A stretch of DNA of 64,000 nt from an uncultured Prevotella sp. (GTDB taxonomy: Bacteria; Bacteroidota; Bacteroidia; Bacteroidales; Bacteroidaceae), in assembly GCA_934202525.1 (NCBI GenBank), contig CAKPYB010000004.1, positions 1 to 64,000 of the forward strand. The letters run 5' to 3'. Each line of letters opens with the position of its first letter. Position 1 is the first letter of the stretch. Below, one piece after another: positions 36,132 through 44,401 of the stretch. The translations under genes and the position numbers were made by a program. The notes beneath the pieces are model-generated. The model did no database searches. It was not told the DNA's origin and was given only the letters and a program-made list of their open reading frames with translations.

Positions 36132-36908
36132 CTACTTTTTGAGGCACTCAAAAAGCCTATCTAATGCCTGATCCGGATCACCGGTTTCATTGAGCAGGGT
36201 TACAAACTTGCTGCCGATGATGGCTCCCGCCGCATTATCCTGAGCACTGGTAAGGGTCTGCTTGTTGCTGATGCCGAAACCTATCATGCGTGGGTTGCGC
36301 AGATTCATGCCGTTGATGTGGTTGAAATAAGCCAACTTGGCATCACCGAAACTGCTCTGGGCACCCGTGATGCTCGCCGAACTGACCATATAGATGAAAC
36401 CATCGGTATGCTCATCGATGAAACGGATGCGCTCCTCGCTGGTTTCCGGCGTAATCATCATGATGACACGGATGTCATACTTGTCGGCTATGGGTTTTAC
36501 CACCTTCAGATAATCATCAAAGGGAAGGTCTGGGATGATGGAACCGCTCACTCCGCTCTCTACGCAGCTCTTGAAGAAAGCCTCAATGCCGTAGTGCATG
36601 ATAGGGTTCAGATAACCCATCAGCACGAGTGGAAGCTGCACTTCATCCTTGATTTCCTTCAGCTGGGCGAAGAGTTTCTTCACTGTCATTCCGTTCTTCA
36701 AGGCCTTGGTTCCGGCACTCTGGATAACCGGTCCGTCGGCAAGTGGATCGCTGAAAGGGATTCCTACCTCAATCATGTCGATGCCCTTGCGTTCCATCGC
36801 CTTAATTACATCGCCGGTACCTTCCAAAGTTGGGCATCCGGCGCAGAAATACAAGCTCAAAAGCTTGCGGTCTTTATTGTTTGCAAATAATGCATTTATC
36901 TTGTTCAT
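36132..36908 (-). CDS. trpA: Tryptophan synthase alpha chain TrpA
   Basis: Cleaves indole-3-glycerol phosphate to indole and glyceraldehyde 3-phosphate. The 258-residue TIM barrel has the catalytic Glu47 (MIEVGIPFSD) and Asp58 (PLADGPVIQ), matching E. coli Glu49 and Asp60. The VLMGYLNPI strand and the phosphate-binding GFGISNKQ and AIIGSKFV loops are present. It lies between trpF and trpB in the operon. Confidence 0.95.
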   Translation of the reverse strand: MNKINALFANNKDRKLLSLYFCAGCPTLEGTGDVIKAMERKGIDMIEVGIPFSDPLADGPVIQSAGTKALKNGMTVKKLFAQLKEIKDEVQLPLVLMGYLNPIMHYGIEAFFKSCVESGVSGSIIPDLPFDDYLKVVKPIADKYDIRVIMMITPETSEERIRFIDEHTDGFIYMVSSASITGAQSSFGDAKLAYFNHINGMNLRNPRMIGFGISNKQTLTSAQDNAAGAIIGSKFVTLLNETGDPDQALDRLFECLKK

Positions 36909-36934
36909 CTTTTGTTTTTTACTTTTTTACCTTT

Positions 36935-37555
36935 TTACTTTTTTACCTTTAAAAGGAATTCCTTGAGTTTCTCTACATCCTTCAGTCCCGGTTCTGTCTC
37001 AAACCTGGAGTTGAGGTCGATTCCTACACATCGGGGATGATGGAAAGACAGGATGCGGGAAGCATCTTCCGAACCGATGCCGCCACTCAACAAGAATGGA
37101 ACATCGCCATCATATTCATCCAGGACCTGCCAATCAAACTGCTGACCACTTCCGCCCACCGTCTTACATTTGGTGTCGAAAAGAAAGTAGTCAACAGCGC
37201 CTACATACTCCTTATATTTCTGAATATCCCCGGCAGTGGAAACACTGATGGCTTTGATTATCTTCATATTCCCCTTTGCTGCACGCAGCTGCTCACACAG
37301 TTGCCTGCTCTCGTTTCCATGCATCTGTACCGCATTCAGGGAGAAGGAATGAATCTTATCCAACATATTGGGGATGGAATCATTCACGAAGACTCCCACT
37401 CGGCACACGTTGCGGTCAGCATCAGAGCGAGCCACCACATGACTGGCATACCGAGGAGACTTAGGATAGAAGATGAATCCCATCATATCTACGCCGAGTT
37501 GCGCAACCTGCTTTACATTATCAGGTTCACGCATTCCACAAACCTTTACTAACAT
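36935..37555 (-). CDS. trpF: Phosphoribosylanthranilate isomerase TrpF
   Basis: Catalyses the Amadori rearrangement to CdRP. A 206-residue stand-alone TIM barrel with the general-base Cys in KVCGMREPDNV (Cys7), the FIFYPKSPRYAS phosphate region, and LLSGGIGSED near the C-terminal end of the barrel. Separate from TrpC here (not the E. coli TrpCF fusion). Four bases separate it from trpC. The frame ends in a KVKK tail inside a pyrimidine-repeat spacer. Confidence 0.94.
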   Translation of the reverse strand: MLVKVCGMREPDNVKQVAQLGVDMMGFIFYPKSPRYASHVVARSDADRNVCRVGVFVNDSIPNMLDKIHSFSLNAVQMHGNESRQLCEQLRAAKGNMKIIKAISVSTAGDIQKYKEYVGAVDYFLFDTKCKTVGGSGQQFDWQVLDEYDGDVPFLLSGGIGSEDASRILSFHHPRCVGIDLNSRFETEPGLKDVEKLKEFLLKVKK

Positions 37556-37559
37556 ATTC

Positions 37560-38372
37560 TTATTGTTTCAACTGCTTAATAAACTCTTGAAGTGCTACGC
37601 CCGGGTCTGCCTGTTTCATGAACTGTTCGCCCATCAGGAAACCTCTGAAGCTGCCCTCTTCTCTTAACCGGAGCACCATCTGCGGGTTGGAGATGCCACT
37701 CTCGCTCACCCTGCACACATCCTTCGGAAGTTTCTCTGCCAATCTGAAGCTGTTCTCCACATCCGTAAAGAAGGTACCGAGATTGCGGTTGTTGATACCG
37801 TACATATCCGGTTCCAGTTCCGCATACTCGAAGTCGCGCTCATTATGCATCTCGAGCAGCACCTCCATGCCCAACTGATGGGCCATGTTCATGAGCTGCT
37901 TACACTCCTCCTTGGTCAGACATGCCGCAATGAGCAGCACGGCAGAAGCTCCGCAGTATCTCGCCTGCAGCAGCTGGTATTCCTCTACCACGAAGTTCTT
38001 ATATAAGATAGGTAGAGTAACACCCACGTGGCGCGCCTCCTGAATATACTCATCATATCCTCCGAAATAATCAATATCGGTGAGGATGCTGAGCGCCGAG
38101 GCTCCGTTCTGCTGGTAGGCAAGCGGGATAACGCTCGGCTTACCTTCCTGCTTGATCCAGCCCTTGGAAGGCGATTTGCGCTTAAATTCAGCGATGATAC
38201 CCGTCTCTGAGTTCATCAGCGCCTCCTTCATACTTCCGCCCAGCACCTTTCCCCCATCCTCCTGCATCTTCTGCTCGGTGAGGGTTATCATCTGCCGTGG
38301 CTGGATAAAGCGCTTGCGCTGCTCTATCTCTATCTTTTTATGAGCAACAATTTCCTCTAAAATATCAGCCAT
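37560..38372 (-). CDS. trpC: Indole-3-glycerol phosphate synthase TrpC
   Basis: Closes the indole ring from CdRP. The 270-residue TIM barrel has the catalytic lysine motif EFKRKSPSKG near residue 62, VLLIAACLTKEE, the GINNRNLGTF strand and the phosphate loop SESGISNPQ. N-terminal extension of about 45 residues (helix alpha-0) is normal for the family. It follows trpD after 122 bases. Confidence 0.95.
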   Translation of the reverse strand: MADILEEIVAHKKIEIEQRKRFIQPRQMITLTEQKMQEDGGKVLGGSMKEALMNSETGIIAEFKRKSPSKGWIKQEGKPSVIPLAYQQNGASALSILTDIDYFGGYDEYIQEARHVGVTLPILYKNFVVEEYQLLQARYCGASAVLLIAACLTKEECKQLMNMAHQLGMEVLLEMHNERDFEYAELEPDMYGINNRNLGTFFTDVENSFRLAEKLPKDVCRVSESGISNPQMVLRLREEGSFRGFLMGEQFMKQADPGVALQEFIKQLKQ

Positions 38373-38494
38373 TTTTTTTACCTTTTTCTTTTTTTACTTT
38401 TATTAGGGGACCAGCGATGGAATCGCTGGGAACGGGGGCGCAAAGGGGGACAAAGGGGTTAAGGCTCTTTTTACCTTTTTACCCTTTTACCTTT
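38373..38494. other. Polypyrimidine-repeat spacer between trpD and trpC
   Basis: Repeated TTTTTACC/TTTTTACTTT words on the plus strand flank a short GC-rich palindromic block (CCAGCGATGGAATCGCTGG, which folds as a hairpin). No gene. Possible processing or pausing site in the long trp transcript. Confidence 0.5.
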
Positions 38495-39502
38495 TTACCT
38501 TTTATTAATCTCTACGAATTTCTTGAAGGTAGCGAGTGCCTTACCCGAGTCGATGCTCTCTCTTGCAATCTCCACACATTCCTCAATGCTCTTCTGACCC
38601 TTCTCCATCACCTGGATACCGAAGGCTGCATTGGCGAGAACGATGTTCTTCTGGGCTGGGAGAGCACGGTTTTCAAGCACCGCATCAAAGATGTCCTTTG
38701 CCTCTTCCTCGGTAGCTCCGCCTCTCACCTCTTCAGGTTTGGCAATCTCGAAACCGAGATCCTGAGGTTTGAAAATCTTCTCATAGTTGTTGGTGGTTAC
38801 CTTGAAGTCGCCGGTGAGTGAAATCTCATCATATCCGTCGATGCTGTTCACTATGCCGAAATCAATGCCCAACTTCTGGTAAACCTGATTGTAGAGGCGC
38901 ATCTGGTCTAGATTGGCTACACCCAGCAACTGACATTTAGGCTGACTAGGATTAACAAGAGGACCTAACAGGTTGAACACGGTAGGGAACTGCAAAGCCT
39001 TGCGGATAGGACCCACAAACTTCATTGCCTTGGCGAAGAGCTGGGCATGAAGATAAACGATGCCTGCCTCGTTGATGCTGCGGTTCAGCTTATCCATATC
39101 ATCGGTAAACTGAACACCATGGTTCTTGATCACGTTGCTGGCACCGCTCACCGAAGTAGCCGCATAGTTGCCGTGCTTTGCCACCTTGTAACCCGCACCC
39201 GCAATAACGAAGCAGGAAGTGGTAGAAATGTTAAAGGTGTTCTTGCGGTCGCCACCGGTTCCCACCACGTCAATATAGCGGTCGCAATCCAGGATGGCTG
39301 GCACGCCTGTTGCAAGAATACCATCACGGAAACCGAGCAGTTCATCTACCGTTACGCCTCTCATCTGCAGTCCGGTGAGCAGGGCTGTAATCTGCTCCTC
39401 TGGAAATTCACTCTTGGTGATTCCTACAATGATGTCTCTGGTTTCCTCACGAGTCAGTTCCTCGTGGTTCAACATTCTGTTCAAAATGTCCTTCATTTCC
39501 AT
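38495..39502 (-). CDS. trpD: Anthranilate phosphoribosyltransferase TrpD
   Basis: Adds phosphoribose to anthranilate. The 335-residue protein has the PRPP-binding VVGTGGDRKNTFNIST segment near residues 79-94, KHGNYAATSVSGASNV after it, and the second metal-binding VNSIDGYDEIS. It is the first structural gene of the operon and begins 39 bases after the attenuator terminator stem, so read-through of that terminator controls all seven genes. Confidence 0.95.
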   Translation of the reverse strand: MEMKDILNRMLNHEELTREETRDIIVGITKSEFPEEQITALLTGLQMRGVTVDELLGFRDGILATGVPAILDCDRYIDVVGTGGDRKNTFNISTTSCFVIAGAGYKVAKHGNYAATSVSGASNVIKNHGVQFTDDMDKLNRSINEAGIVYLHAQLFAKAMKFVGPIRKALQFPTVFNLLGPLVNPSQPKCQLLGVANLDQMRLYNQVYQKLGIDFGIVNSIDGYDEISLTGDFKVTTNNYEKIFKPQDLGFEIAKPEEVRGGATEEEAKDIFDAVLENRALPAQKNIVLANAAFGIQVMEKGQKSIEECVEIARESIDSGKALATFKKFVEINKR

Positions 39503-39540
39503 AGTTAATATCTCCTATATTTTTGTTTTTATTTTGCTGT

Positions 39541-39579
39541 AAAAGAAAAGGGGCCTGTCGTTAGTTACGGCAGGCCCCT
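39541..39579 (-). terminator. trp attenuator terminator
   Basis: On the minus strand AGGGGCCTG (39579-39571) pairs with CAGGCCCCT (39557-39549). A one-base mismatch and an inner CGT/ACG pairing lie around a five-base loop, then TTTCTTTT follows. It sits between the leader peptide and trpD, so it must be read through for operon expression. Confidence 0.9.
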
Positions 39580-39648
39580 AGTATATTATGTTGTTCACAT
39601 CCACATACGGCGTCTCGACTCACGACTTTTGGAATCTTGAGTTACGCC
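39557..39648 (-). promoter_or_regulatory. trp attenuator alternative folds
   Basis: A pause stem is formed by GGCGT (39648-39644) with ACGCC (39613-39609) and ACTCA (39642-39638) with TGAGT (39622-39618). A competing pairing joins GTCGTGAGT (39626-39618) with ACTAACGAC (39565-39557), 8 of 9 positions, and would dismantle the upper and 3' part of the terminator. The two folds exclude each other because both use TGAGT. Confidence 0.6.
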
Positions 39649-39679
39649 ACCACCATGATGTAGATACGAATGTATTCAT
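39620..39679 (-). CDS. trp leader peptide with three consecutive Trp codons
   Basis: A 19-residue open frame, MNTFVSTSWWWRNSRFQKS, with TGG-TGG-TGG at 39655-39647 (minus strand) and stop TGA at 39622-39620. It lies about 84 nt after the predicted transcription start and is followed by the terminator. Ribosome stalling at the Trp codons when tryptophanyl-tRNA is scarce should switch the downstream RNA fold. Three adjacent Trp codons in 19 by chance, exactly upstream of a trp operon, is very unlikely. The 5' context is A-rich (AAAAGAAAAAGCAAT), without a Shine-Dalgarno sequence, as usual here. Confidence 0.88.
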   Translation of the reverse strand: MNTFVSTSWWWRNSRFQKS

Positions 39680-39769
39680 ATTGCTTTTTCTTTTAATTGT
39701 TTGTTACTAAAACGAGGCGTTTCTTTCTTTTTAACGAAAAGATTCTCCTTCGTTCTTCATTTTCTACTG

Positions 39770-39800
39770 CAAAAGTACAGTTTTTCTTTTAAACTACAAA
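39770..39800 (-). promoter_or_regulatory. trp operon promoter
   Basis: Minus-strand TTTG (39800-39797), 19-nt spacer, TACTTTTG (39777-39770). Predicted start near 39763, giving a leader of about 260 nt before trpD. The rest of 39801-40073 is AT-rich and gene-free. Confidence 0.82.
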
Positions 39801-40073
39801 CTTTTTGTCGAGAAATTTTAAGATTTAACACAATTTTATCATCTAAAATAGCTTTTTCCTCACTTTTCCCCTTCCTTCTTCCCCCTATACCTTATTATAT
39901 ATAGAGAGAAAGAAAAAGAAAAAATATTTCGACGGAATGTAATAAATTGCCAGAGACGCCGTTATTAATTTAGAGAACAGGTTAAGAAAAGAGGGAAACT
40001 CACCTCAAGACAAGCCCGTTCTGAAATCAACAAATAATAAGTAGTATTCATTTAAACAAAAAGATTCACGCCT

Positions 40074-40202
40074 ATGAAGCAAGTTTTTACACCAAAGAAA
40101 ATGAGACCTTCGGCTCAAACCATCTACTTCATCAAGCAGATAGCCTATTCCTATCATACCATGGTGCAAAATGGTAAGCTTAAGGTGTGCTATCCTAACT
40201 AA
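40074..40202 (+). CDS. Small 42-residue protein upstream of rpe
   Basis: The frame reads MKQVFTPKKMRPSAQTIYFI... and ends ...KVCYPN, basic and probably helical in the middle (TIYFIKQIAYSYHTMV). It stops 13 bases before the rpe ATG, so it would be the first cistron of that transcript. Supported by sensible composition, ATG start and close spacing; I cannot name it. A regulatory upstream peptide is an alternative to a stable protein. Confidence 0.55.
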   Translation: MKQVFTPKKMRPSAQTIYFIKQIAYSYHTMVQNGKLKVCYPN

Positions 40203-40215
40203 CAGAAGAAGAAAG

Positions 40216-40869
40216 ATGAAAACAATGATATCCCCTTCATTGCTCTCAGCCAACTTTATTGACCTGAAGAGTGATATAGAGATGATAAACAAGAGTGAAG
40301 CCGACTGGCTCCACCTCGACGTGATGGATGGCGTCTTTGTGCCCAACATCTCGTTCGGATTCCCTGTGATTGAAGCCGTGAGCAAGGTATGCACCAAGCC
40401 CCTCGACGTCCACTTCATGATTCAGCATCCGGAAAACTACATAGAACAGACTGCCAAGCTCGGTGCCATGATGATGAACGTGCACTACGAGGCCTGCACC
40501 CATCTGCACCGCACCATCCAGCAGATTCACGCAGCAGGCATGAAGGCAGGAGTTACCCTCAACCCTTCTACCCCGGTATGTGTGCTCGAAGACATCATCT
40601 GCGATGTAGACATGGTACTGCTGATGAGCGTAAACCCAGGGTTCGGAGGACAGAAGTTCATCGAGAACACCATCAAGAAAGTAGGCCGTCTGCGCCAGCT
40701 CATCAAGGAGAGCGGCAGCCAGGCACTCATCGAGGTAGATGGTGGCGTGCAGGCAGAAACCGCCCCAAGACTGGTGAAAGCCGGAGTAAACGTGCTGGTA
40801 AGCGGAAGTTATGTATTCAAGAGCACAGATCCTTATGCTACCATCCATGCTCTGAAAGAACTCCACTAA
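40216..40869 (+). CDS. rpe: Ribulose-phosphate 3-epimerase
   Basis: Interconverts ribulose 5-phosphate and xylulose 5-phosphate in the pentose phosphate pathway. I start at ATG 40216 (MKTMISPSLLSANF), the canonical family start; an in-frame ATG 15 codons earlier lies inside the upstream small ORF and would add a non-homologous tail. The TIM barrel has WLHLDVMDGVFVPN with catalytic Asp and His, MSVNPGFGGQKF, and the second Asp in IEVDGGV. 217 residues, complete. Its stop overlaps the stop of the convergent sigma factor gene by four bases. Confidence 0.95.
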   Translation: MKTMISPSLLSANFIDLKSDIEMINKSEADWLHLDVMDGVFVPNISFGFPVIEAVSKVCTKPLDVHFMIQHPENYIEQTAKLGAMMMNVHYEACTHLHRTIQQIHAAGMKAGVTLNPSTPVCVLEDIICDVDMVLLMSVNPGFGGQKFIENTIKKVGRLRQLIKESGSQALIEVDGGVQAETAPRLVKAGVNVLVSGSYVFKSTDPYATIHALKELH

Positions 40870-41462
40870 TCAAGATTCAGATAGATATTGTGCTCCTTAG
40901 CCATCTTGCGGAGGTTAAGGAGCGCATAACGCATTCTTCCCAGACTCGTATTGATGCTCACATTGGTACACTCAGCAATTTCCTTGAAAGACATTTCCTG
41001 ATAATAACGCATATAAACCACCTCGCGTTGTGGAGCCGGCAGAAAGTCTACCAGTTTCTTCACATCACGGAGCACCTGTTTGCGCACAATCTCCTGCTCA
41101 GCACAGTCTGCCTGGAATTCCTCACCGCGCAGACGGGAAAGATCATTATCGTTCCCCTGTTCTACCATGCGGAATACACACTGACTGCGATAACCATCTA
41201 TGATGACATTATGCGCTATACGCATTAACCACGAAATAAATTTGCCCGAACTGGAATACTGGCCAGCATGCAAACGACTGATTGCTTTTACGAATGTCTC
41301 CTGGAAGATATCATTCGCCAAATCCTCATCGTGAACCACGAAAAGGATATAAGAGAACAGTTTCACCTCGTTGCGTGAAAGCAAGAGGTCAAAGGCTCTG
41401 TTGTCGCCCCCGACATAAGCCAAGGCCAACTCTTCGTCTGTCATTTCATTGAGTTTACTCAT
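40866..41462 (-). CDS. ECF-type RNA polymerase sigma factor
   Basis: A 198-residue sigma-70 family member with region 2 (NDIFQETFVKAISRL, near 70-84, and WLMRIAHNVIIDGYR for -10 recognition) and region 4 helix-turn-helix (YYQEMSFKEIAECTNVSINT). No anti-sigma factor lies next to it. It is divergent from the GH28-GH105 gene that opens the pectin locus, but nothing in the sequence proves control of that locus. The stop overlaps rpe in convergent orientation. Confidence 0.88.
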   Translation of the reverse strand: MSKLNEMTDEELALAYVGGDNRAFDLLLSRNEVKLFSYILFVVHDEDLANDIFQETFVKAISRLHAGQYSSSGKFISWLMRIAHNVIIDGYRSQCVFRMVEQGNDNDLSRLRGEEFQADCAEQEIVRKQVLRDVKKLVDFLPAPQREVVYMRYYQEMSFKEIAECTNVSINTSLGRMRYALLNLRKMAKEHNIYLNLD

Positions 41463-41549
41463 TTTCTTAATTTTGTTTTATTTATTAAGTAAATGTCTAT
41501 TCAATAGGCTACCCAGTATTTATTGCATTAATAATGTTAATTATCGTTG

Positions 41550-41581
41550 CAAAGGTAACATTTTATTTTCAAAACACCAAA
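41550..41581 (-). promoter_or_regulatory. ECF sigma gene promoter
   Basis: Minus-strand TTTG (41581-41578), 20-nt spacer, TACCTTTG (41557-41550). The leader is about 80 nt. Confidence 0.78.
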
Positions 41582-41641
41582 CTTTTTTCCAAAAACATTT
41601 AATTTTAACATTAGCAGCACCTCTATTACAAATAAAATTCG

Positions 41642-41649
41642 TATCTTTG
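41642..41649 (+). promoter_or_regulatory. -7 box of GH28-GH105 gene
   Basis: TATCTTTG about 96 bases before the ATG; no good -33 box is visible, which may mean activator dependence. Confidence 0.5.
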
Positions 41650-41745
41650 CACCGATGTGTTAAACGTCAGAAACGACAAACGAACAAACAGATCAATACA
41701 AACAAATAAATAAATACAAATCATCATAAAACTAGAACAAAGACA

Positions 41746-44370
41746 ATGAAGAAATTCTTTAAGACCTTACTCGTTGCTCTGCTCCTCATCCCTGCCTGCG
41801 CTTGGGCCGACGGATGGAACGATGCTGAATATCAGCGCATTGAACAGAGCATACAGTTGCCTAGCATCAAGCAGGCAGCTAAGAAGTATGTTATTTCTGC
41901 CTATGGAGCCAAGCAGAACGCTTCGGCTGCACAGAACCAGAAGGCAATCAACAAGCTCATCGCCCTCGTTTCTAAGAAAGGTGGCGGTACCGTAGTCATC
42001 CCGAAGGGTACCTGGCGCACAGGAGCCATCGAGATGAAGAGTTCCGTAGAACTGAATCTCGAAGAGGGTGCCGTACTGCAGTTTGCCTTCGAGCCGAAAC
42101 TCTATCCGCTGGTACGCACCTCATGGGAGGGCATCGCATGCTGGAACTATTCTCCATGCATCTATGCCTACAAGGTTACCGACATCGCCATCACTGGTAA
42201 AGGTACCATCGATGGAGGTGGTAACAACGATACATGGTGGCCAATGAACGGTAATGCCAGATTCGGATATAAGGAGGGCGTAACCAAGGAACACCAGAAG
42301 ATGGAATCACGTGCCAGACTGCTGAAGATGGCTGAAGACGGTGTGCCTTTTGACGAACGCAAGTTCGGCATGGGACAGGGTCTCCGCCCTCAGCTCGTCA
42401 ACTTCGTACGTTCTGAGCGCATCCTCATCAAGGACGTCAAGATGATCAACTCACCTTTCTGGGTAATGCACCCGCTGCTCTGCAAGAACATCACAGTAGA
42501 CGGCGTAACCGTATGGAACGAAGGACCTAACGGAGACGGATGCGACCCTGAAGCATGCGAGAATGTACTCATCCAGAACTGTATCTTCCACACCGGCGAC
42601 GACTGTATCGCCATCAAGAGCGGAAGAAACAACGACGGACGTCTCTGGAACCAGCCTTCCAGAAACATCATCATCCGCAACTGTAAGATGGAAGATGGAC
42701 ATGGTGGCGTAGTCATCGGTTCTGAGATTTCAGGCGGATGCGAGAATGTATACGCCGAGAACTGCGAGATGGATTCTCCTCATTTGGACCGCATCCTCCG
42801 CATCAAGACCAACAACTGCCGCGGCGGACTCATCCAGAACATCCACATGCGCAAGGTTACCGTAGGTCAGTGTAAGGAAGCCGTACTCAAGATCAACCTC
42901 GACTATGAGCCAAAAGAGGCTTGCTACCGCGGATTTGAACCTACCGTGCGCAACGTGAGCATGGAAGATGTTACCTGCCAGAAGAGTAACTACGGTGTGC
43001 TCATCATCGGCGGAAACAAGGTAGAAAACGTATACGATATCCACGTAAAGAACTGTAAGTTCAATGGCGTCATCAAGCAGCCAGTCAAGATAACCGGCAA
43101 GACCCGCGATGTGAAGTTCGACAACCTCATCATCAACGGTTCCCTGGTTCTCAACAAGGAAGACCGTCCTTACCAGACCTATTCAGAGTGGCTCACCCAC
43201 AGCGAGATGCAGCGCACTCCACACCCATACAACCTCGACTTCAGTCCGAAGAAACCTCGCTGGAGCTATGTAATGGGTATTGAGATGGAAGGCATGCTCG
43301 ACACCTATCTCCACTATAAAGATGGAAAGAGCACCTTCAAGGGAGCTGATGCCGAAGCCAACAACGAGGCCATCATCAACTACCTGAAAGAATATCCTGC
43401 CAAGATGATTGACGAAAAGGGAAACATCACAGGCTACAAATATGAGGACTTCAACCTCGACAATGTGCGCACAGCGAAGTTCATCCTCCGCATGCACAAC
43501 CTCTTCCCTAGCAAGAGCAGCGAACTGGCGCTGAAGACTCTCTTCAAGCAGTTGCAGAACCAGCCTCGCACCAAGGAAGGCGTTTACTGGCACAAGGCTA
43601 TCTACGCCAACCAGGTATGGCTCGATGGTATCTTCATGGGTCTGCCTTTCTACTGCAACTACGCCGTTCAGAACCTCAAGCCTAAGAAGGCTAAGAAGAT
43701 TCTCGACGATGCGGTAGACCAGATTGTGAAAACCGACCTGCGTACCTACGATGAGAAGACCCAGCTCTGGAAGCATGCATGGGACGAAACCCACAGCCAG
43801 TTCTGGGCAAACAAGGAAGACGGAAAGAGCCAGCATACCTGGGCAAGAGCCCTCGGATGGTACGTCATGGCGATGACCGAATGCCTCGATGCCATGCCTG
43901 AAGATTATGCCCGCCGCGGCGAAATCATCACCTTATTAAATAAGGCAATGAAGAGCGTGGTGAAATATCAGGATAAGAAGACGGGTGTTTGGTACGACGT
44001 GATGGACGTAAAGGATCCTCGCAACTACCTCGAGAGTACCGCTTCAAGCATGTTTGCCTATGTTCTCCTCAAGGGTTACCGCAAGGGATACCTCGGCAAG
44101 GAATATCAGGAAGCAGGTATCAAGGCTTATGAGGGAATCCTGAACAACTTCATCCAGGTAAATCCTGACAAGACCATCAGCCTCACCCGCTGCTGTGCTG
44201 TCAGCGGCCTCGGTCCTGGCCCTGGTCCATACGTAAAGAAGCCAAACTTCAAGCGCGACGGCAGCTTCGATTATTACATGAGCGAGCCTATCCGCGACAA
44301 TGATGCCAAGGGCGTAGGTCCTTTCATCTGGGCTAGTCTGGAAATGGAAATGCAGGGACTGAATAAGTAA
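41746..44370 (+). CDS. GH28 polygalacturonase - GH105 unsaturated galacturonyl hydrolase fusion
   Basis: Secreted 874-residue bifunctional pectinase. Signal peptide MKKFFKTLLVALLLIPACAWA. Residues about 45-465 are a GH28 beta-helix with NGDG at 262-265 (Asn-Gly in place of the usual Asn-Thr), the catalytic pair GDD at 284-286, GHG at 318-320 and RIK at 352-354. Residues about 475-874 are a GH105 (alpha/alpha)6 barrel with ANQVWLDGIFMG (621-632, general-acid Asp627) and HTWARALGWYVM. The first domain hydrolyses saturated (rhamno)galacturonan; the second removes the unsaturated uronic acid that lyases leave at the non-reducing end. No sorting tail, so probably periplasmic. The PL1 gene follows after 31 bases. 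Confidence 0.92.
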   Translation: MKKFFKTLLVALLLIPACAWADGWNDAEYQRIEQSIQLPSIKQAAKKYVISAYGAKQNASAAQNQKAINKLIALVSKKGGGTVVIPKGTWRTGAIEMKSSVELNLEEGAVLQFAFEPKLYPLVRTSWEGIACWNYSPCIYAYKVTDIAITGKGTIDGGGNNDTWWPMNGNARFGYKEGVTKEHQKMESRARLLKMAEDGVPFDERKFGMGQGLRPQLVNFVRSERILIKDVKMINSPFWVMHPLLCKNITVDGVTVWNEGPNGDGCDPEACENVLIQNCIFHTGDDCIAIKSGRNNDGRLWNQPSRNIIIRNCKMEDGHGGVVIGSEISGGCENVYAENCEMDSPHLDRILRIKTNNCRGGLIQNIHMRKVTVGQCKEAVLKINLDYEPKEACYRGFEPTVRNVSMEDVTCQKSNYGVLIIGGNKVENVYDIHVKNCKFNGVIKQPVKITGKTRDVKFDNLIINGSLVLNKEDRPYQTYSEWLTHSEMQRTPHPYNLDFSPKKPRWSYVMGIEMEGMLDTYLHYKDGKSTFKGADAEANNEAIINYLKEYPAKMIDEKGNITGYKYEDFNLDNVRTAKFILRMHNLFPSKSSELALKTLFKQLQNQPRTKEGVYWHKAIYANQVWLDGIFMGLPFYCNYAVQNLKPKKAKKILDDAVDQIVKTDLRTYDEKTQLWKHAWDETHSQFWANKEDGKSQHTWARALGWYVMAMTECLDAMPEDYARRGEIITLLNKAMKSVVKYQDKKTGVWYDVMDVKDPRNYLESTASSMFAYVLLKGYRKGYLGKEYQEAGIKAYEGILNNFIQVNPDKTISLTRCCAVSGLGPGPGPYVKKPNFKRDGSFDYYMSEPIRDNDAKGVGPFIWASLEMEMQGLNK

Positions 44371-44401
44371 ACTGCTAAGATTTGAATACCTCATTTTTAA
44401 A

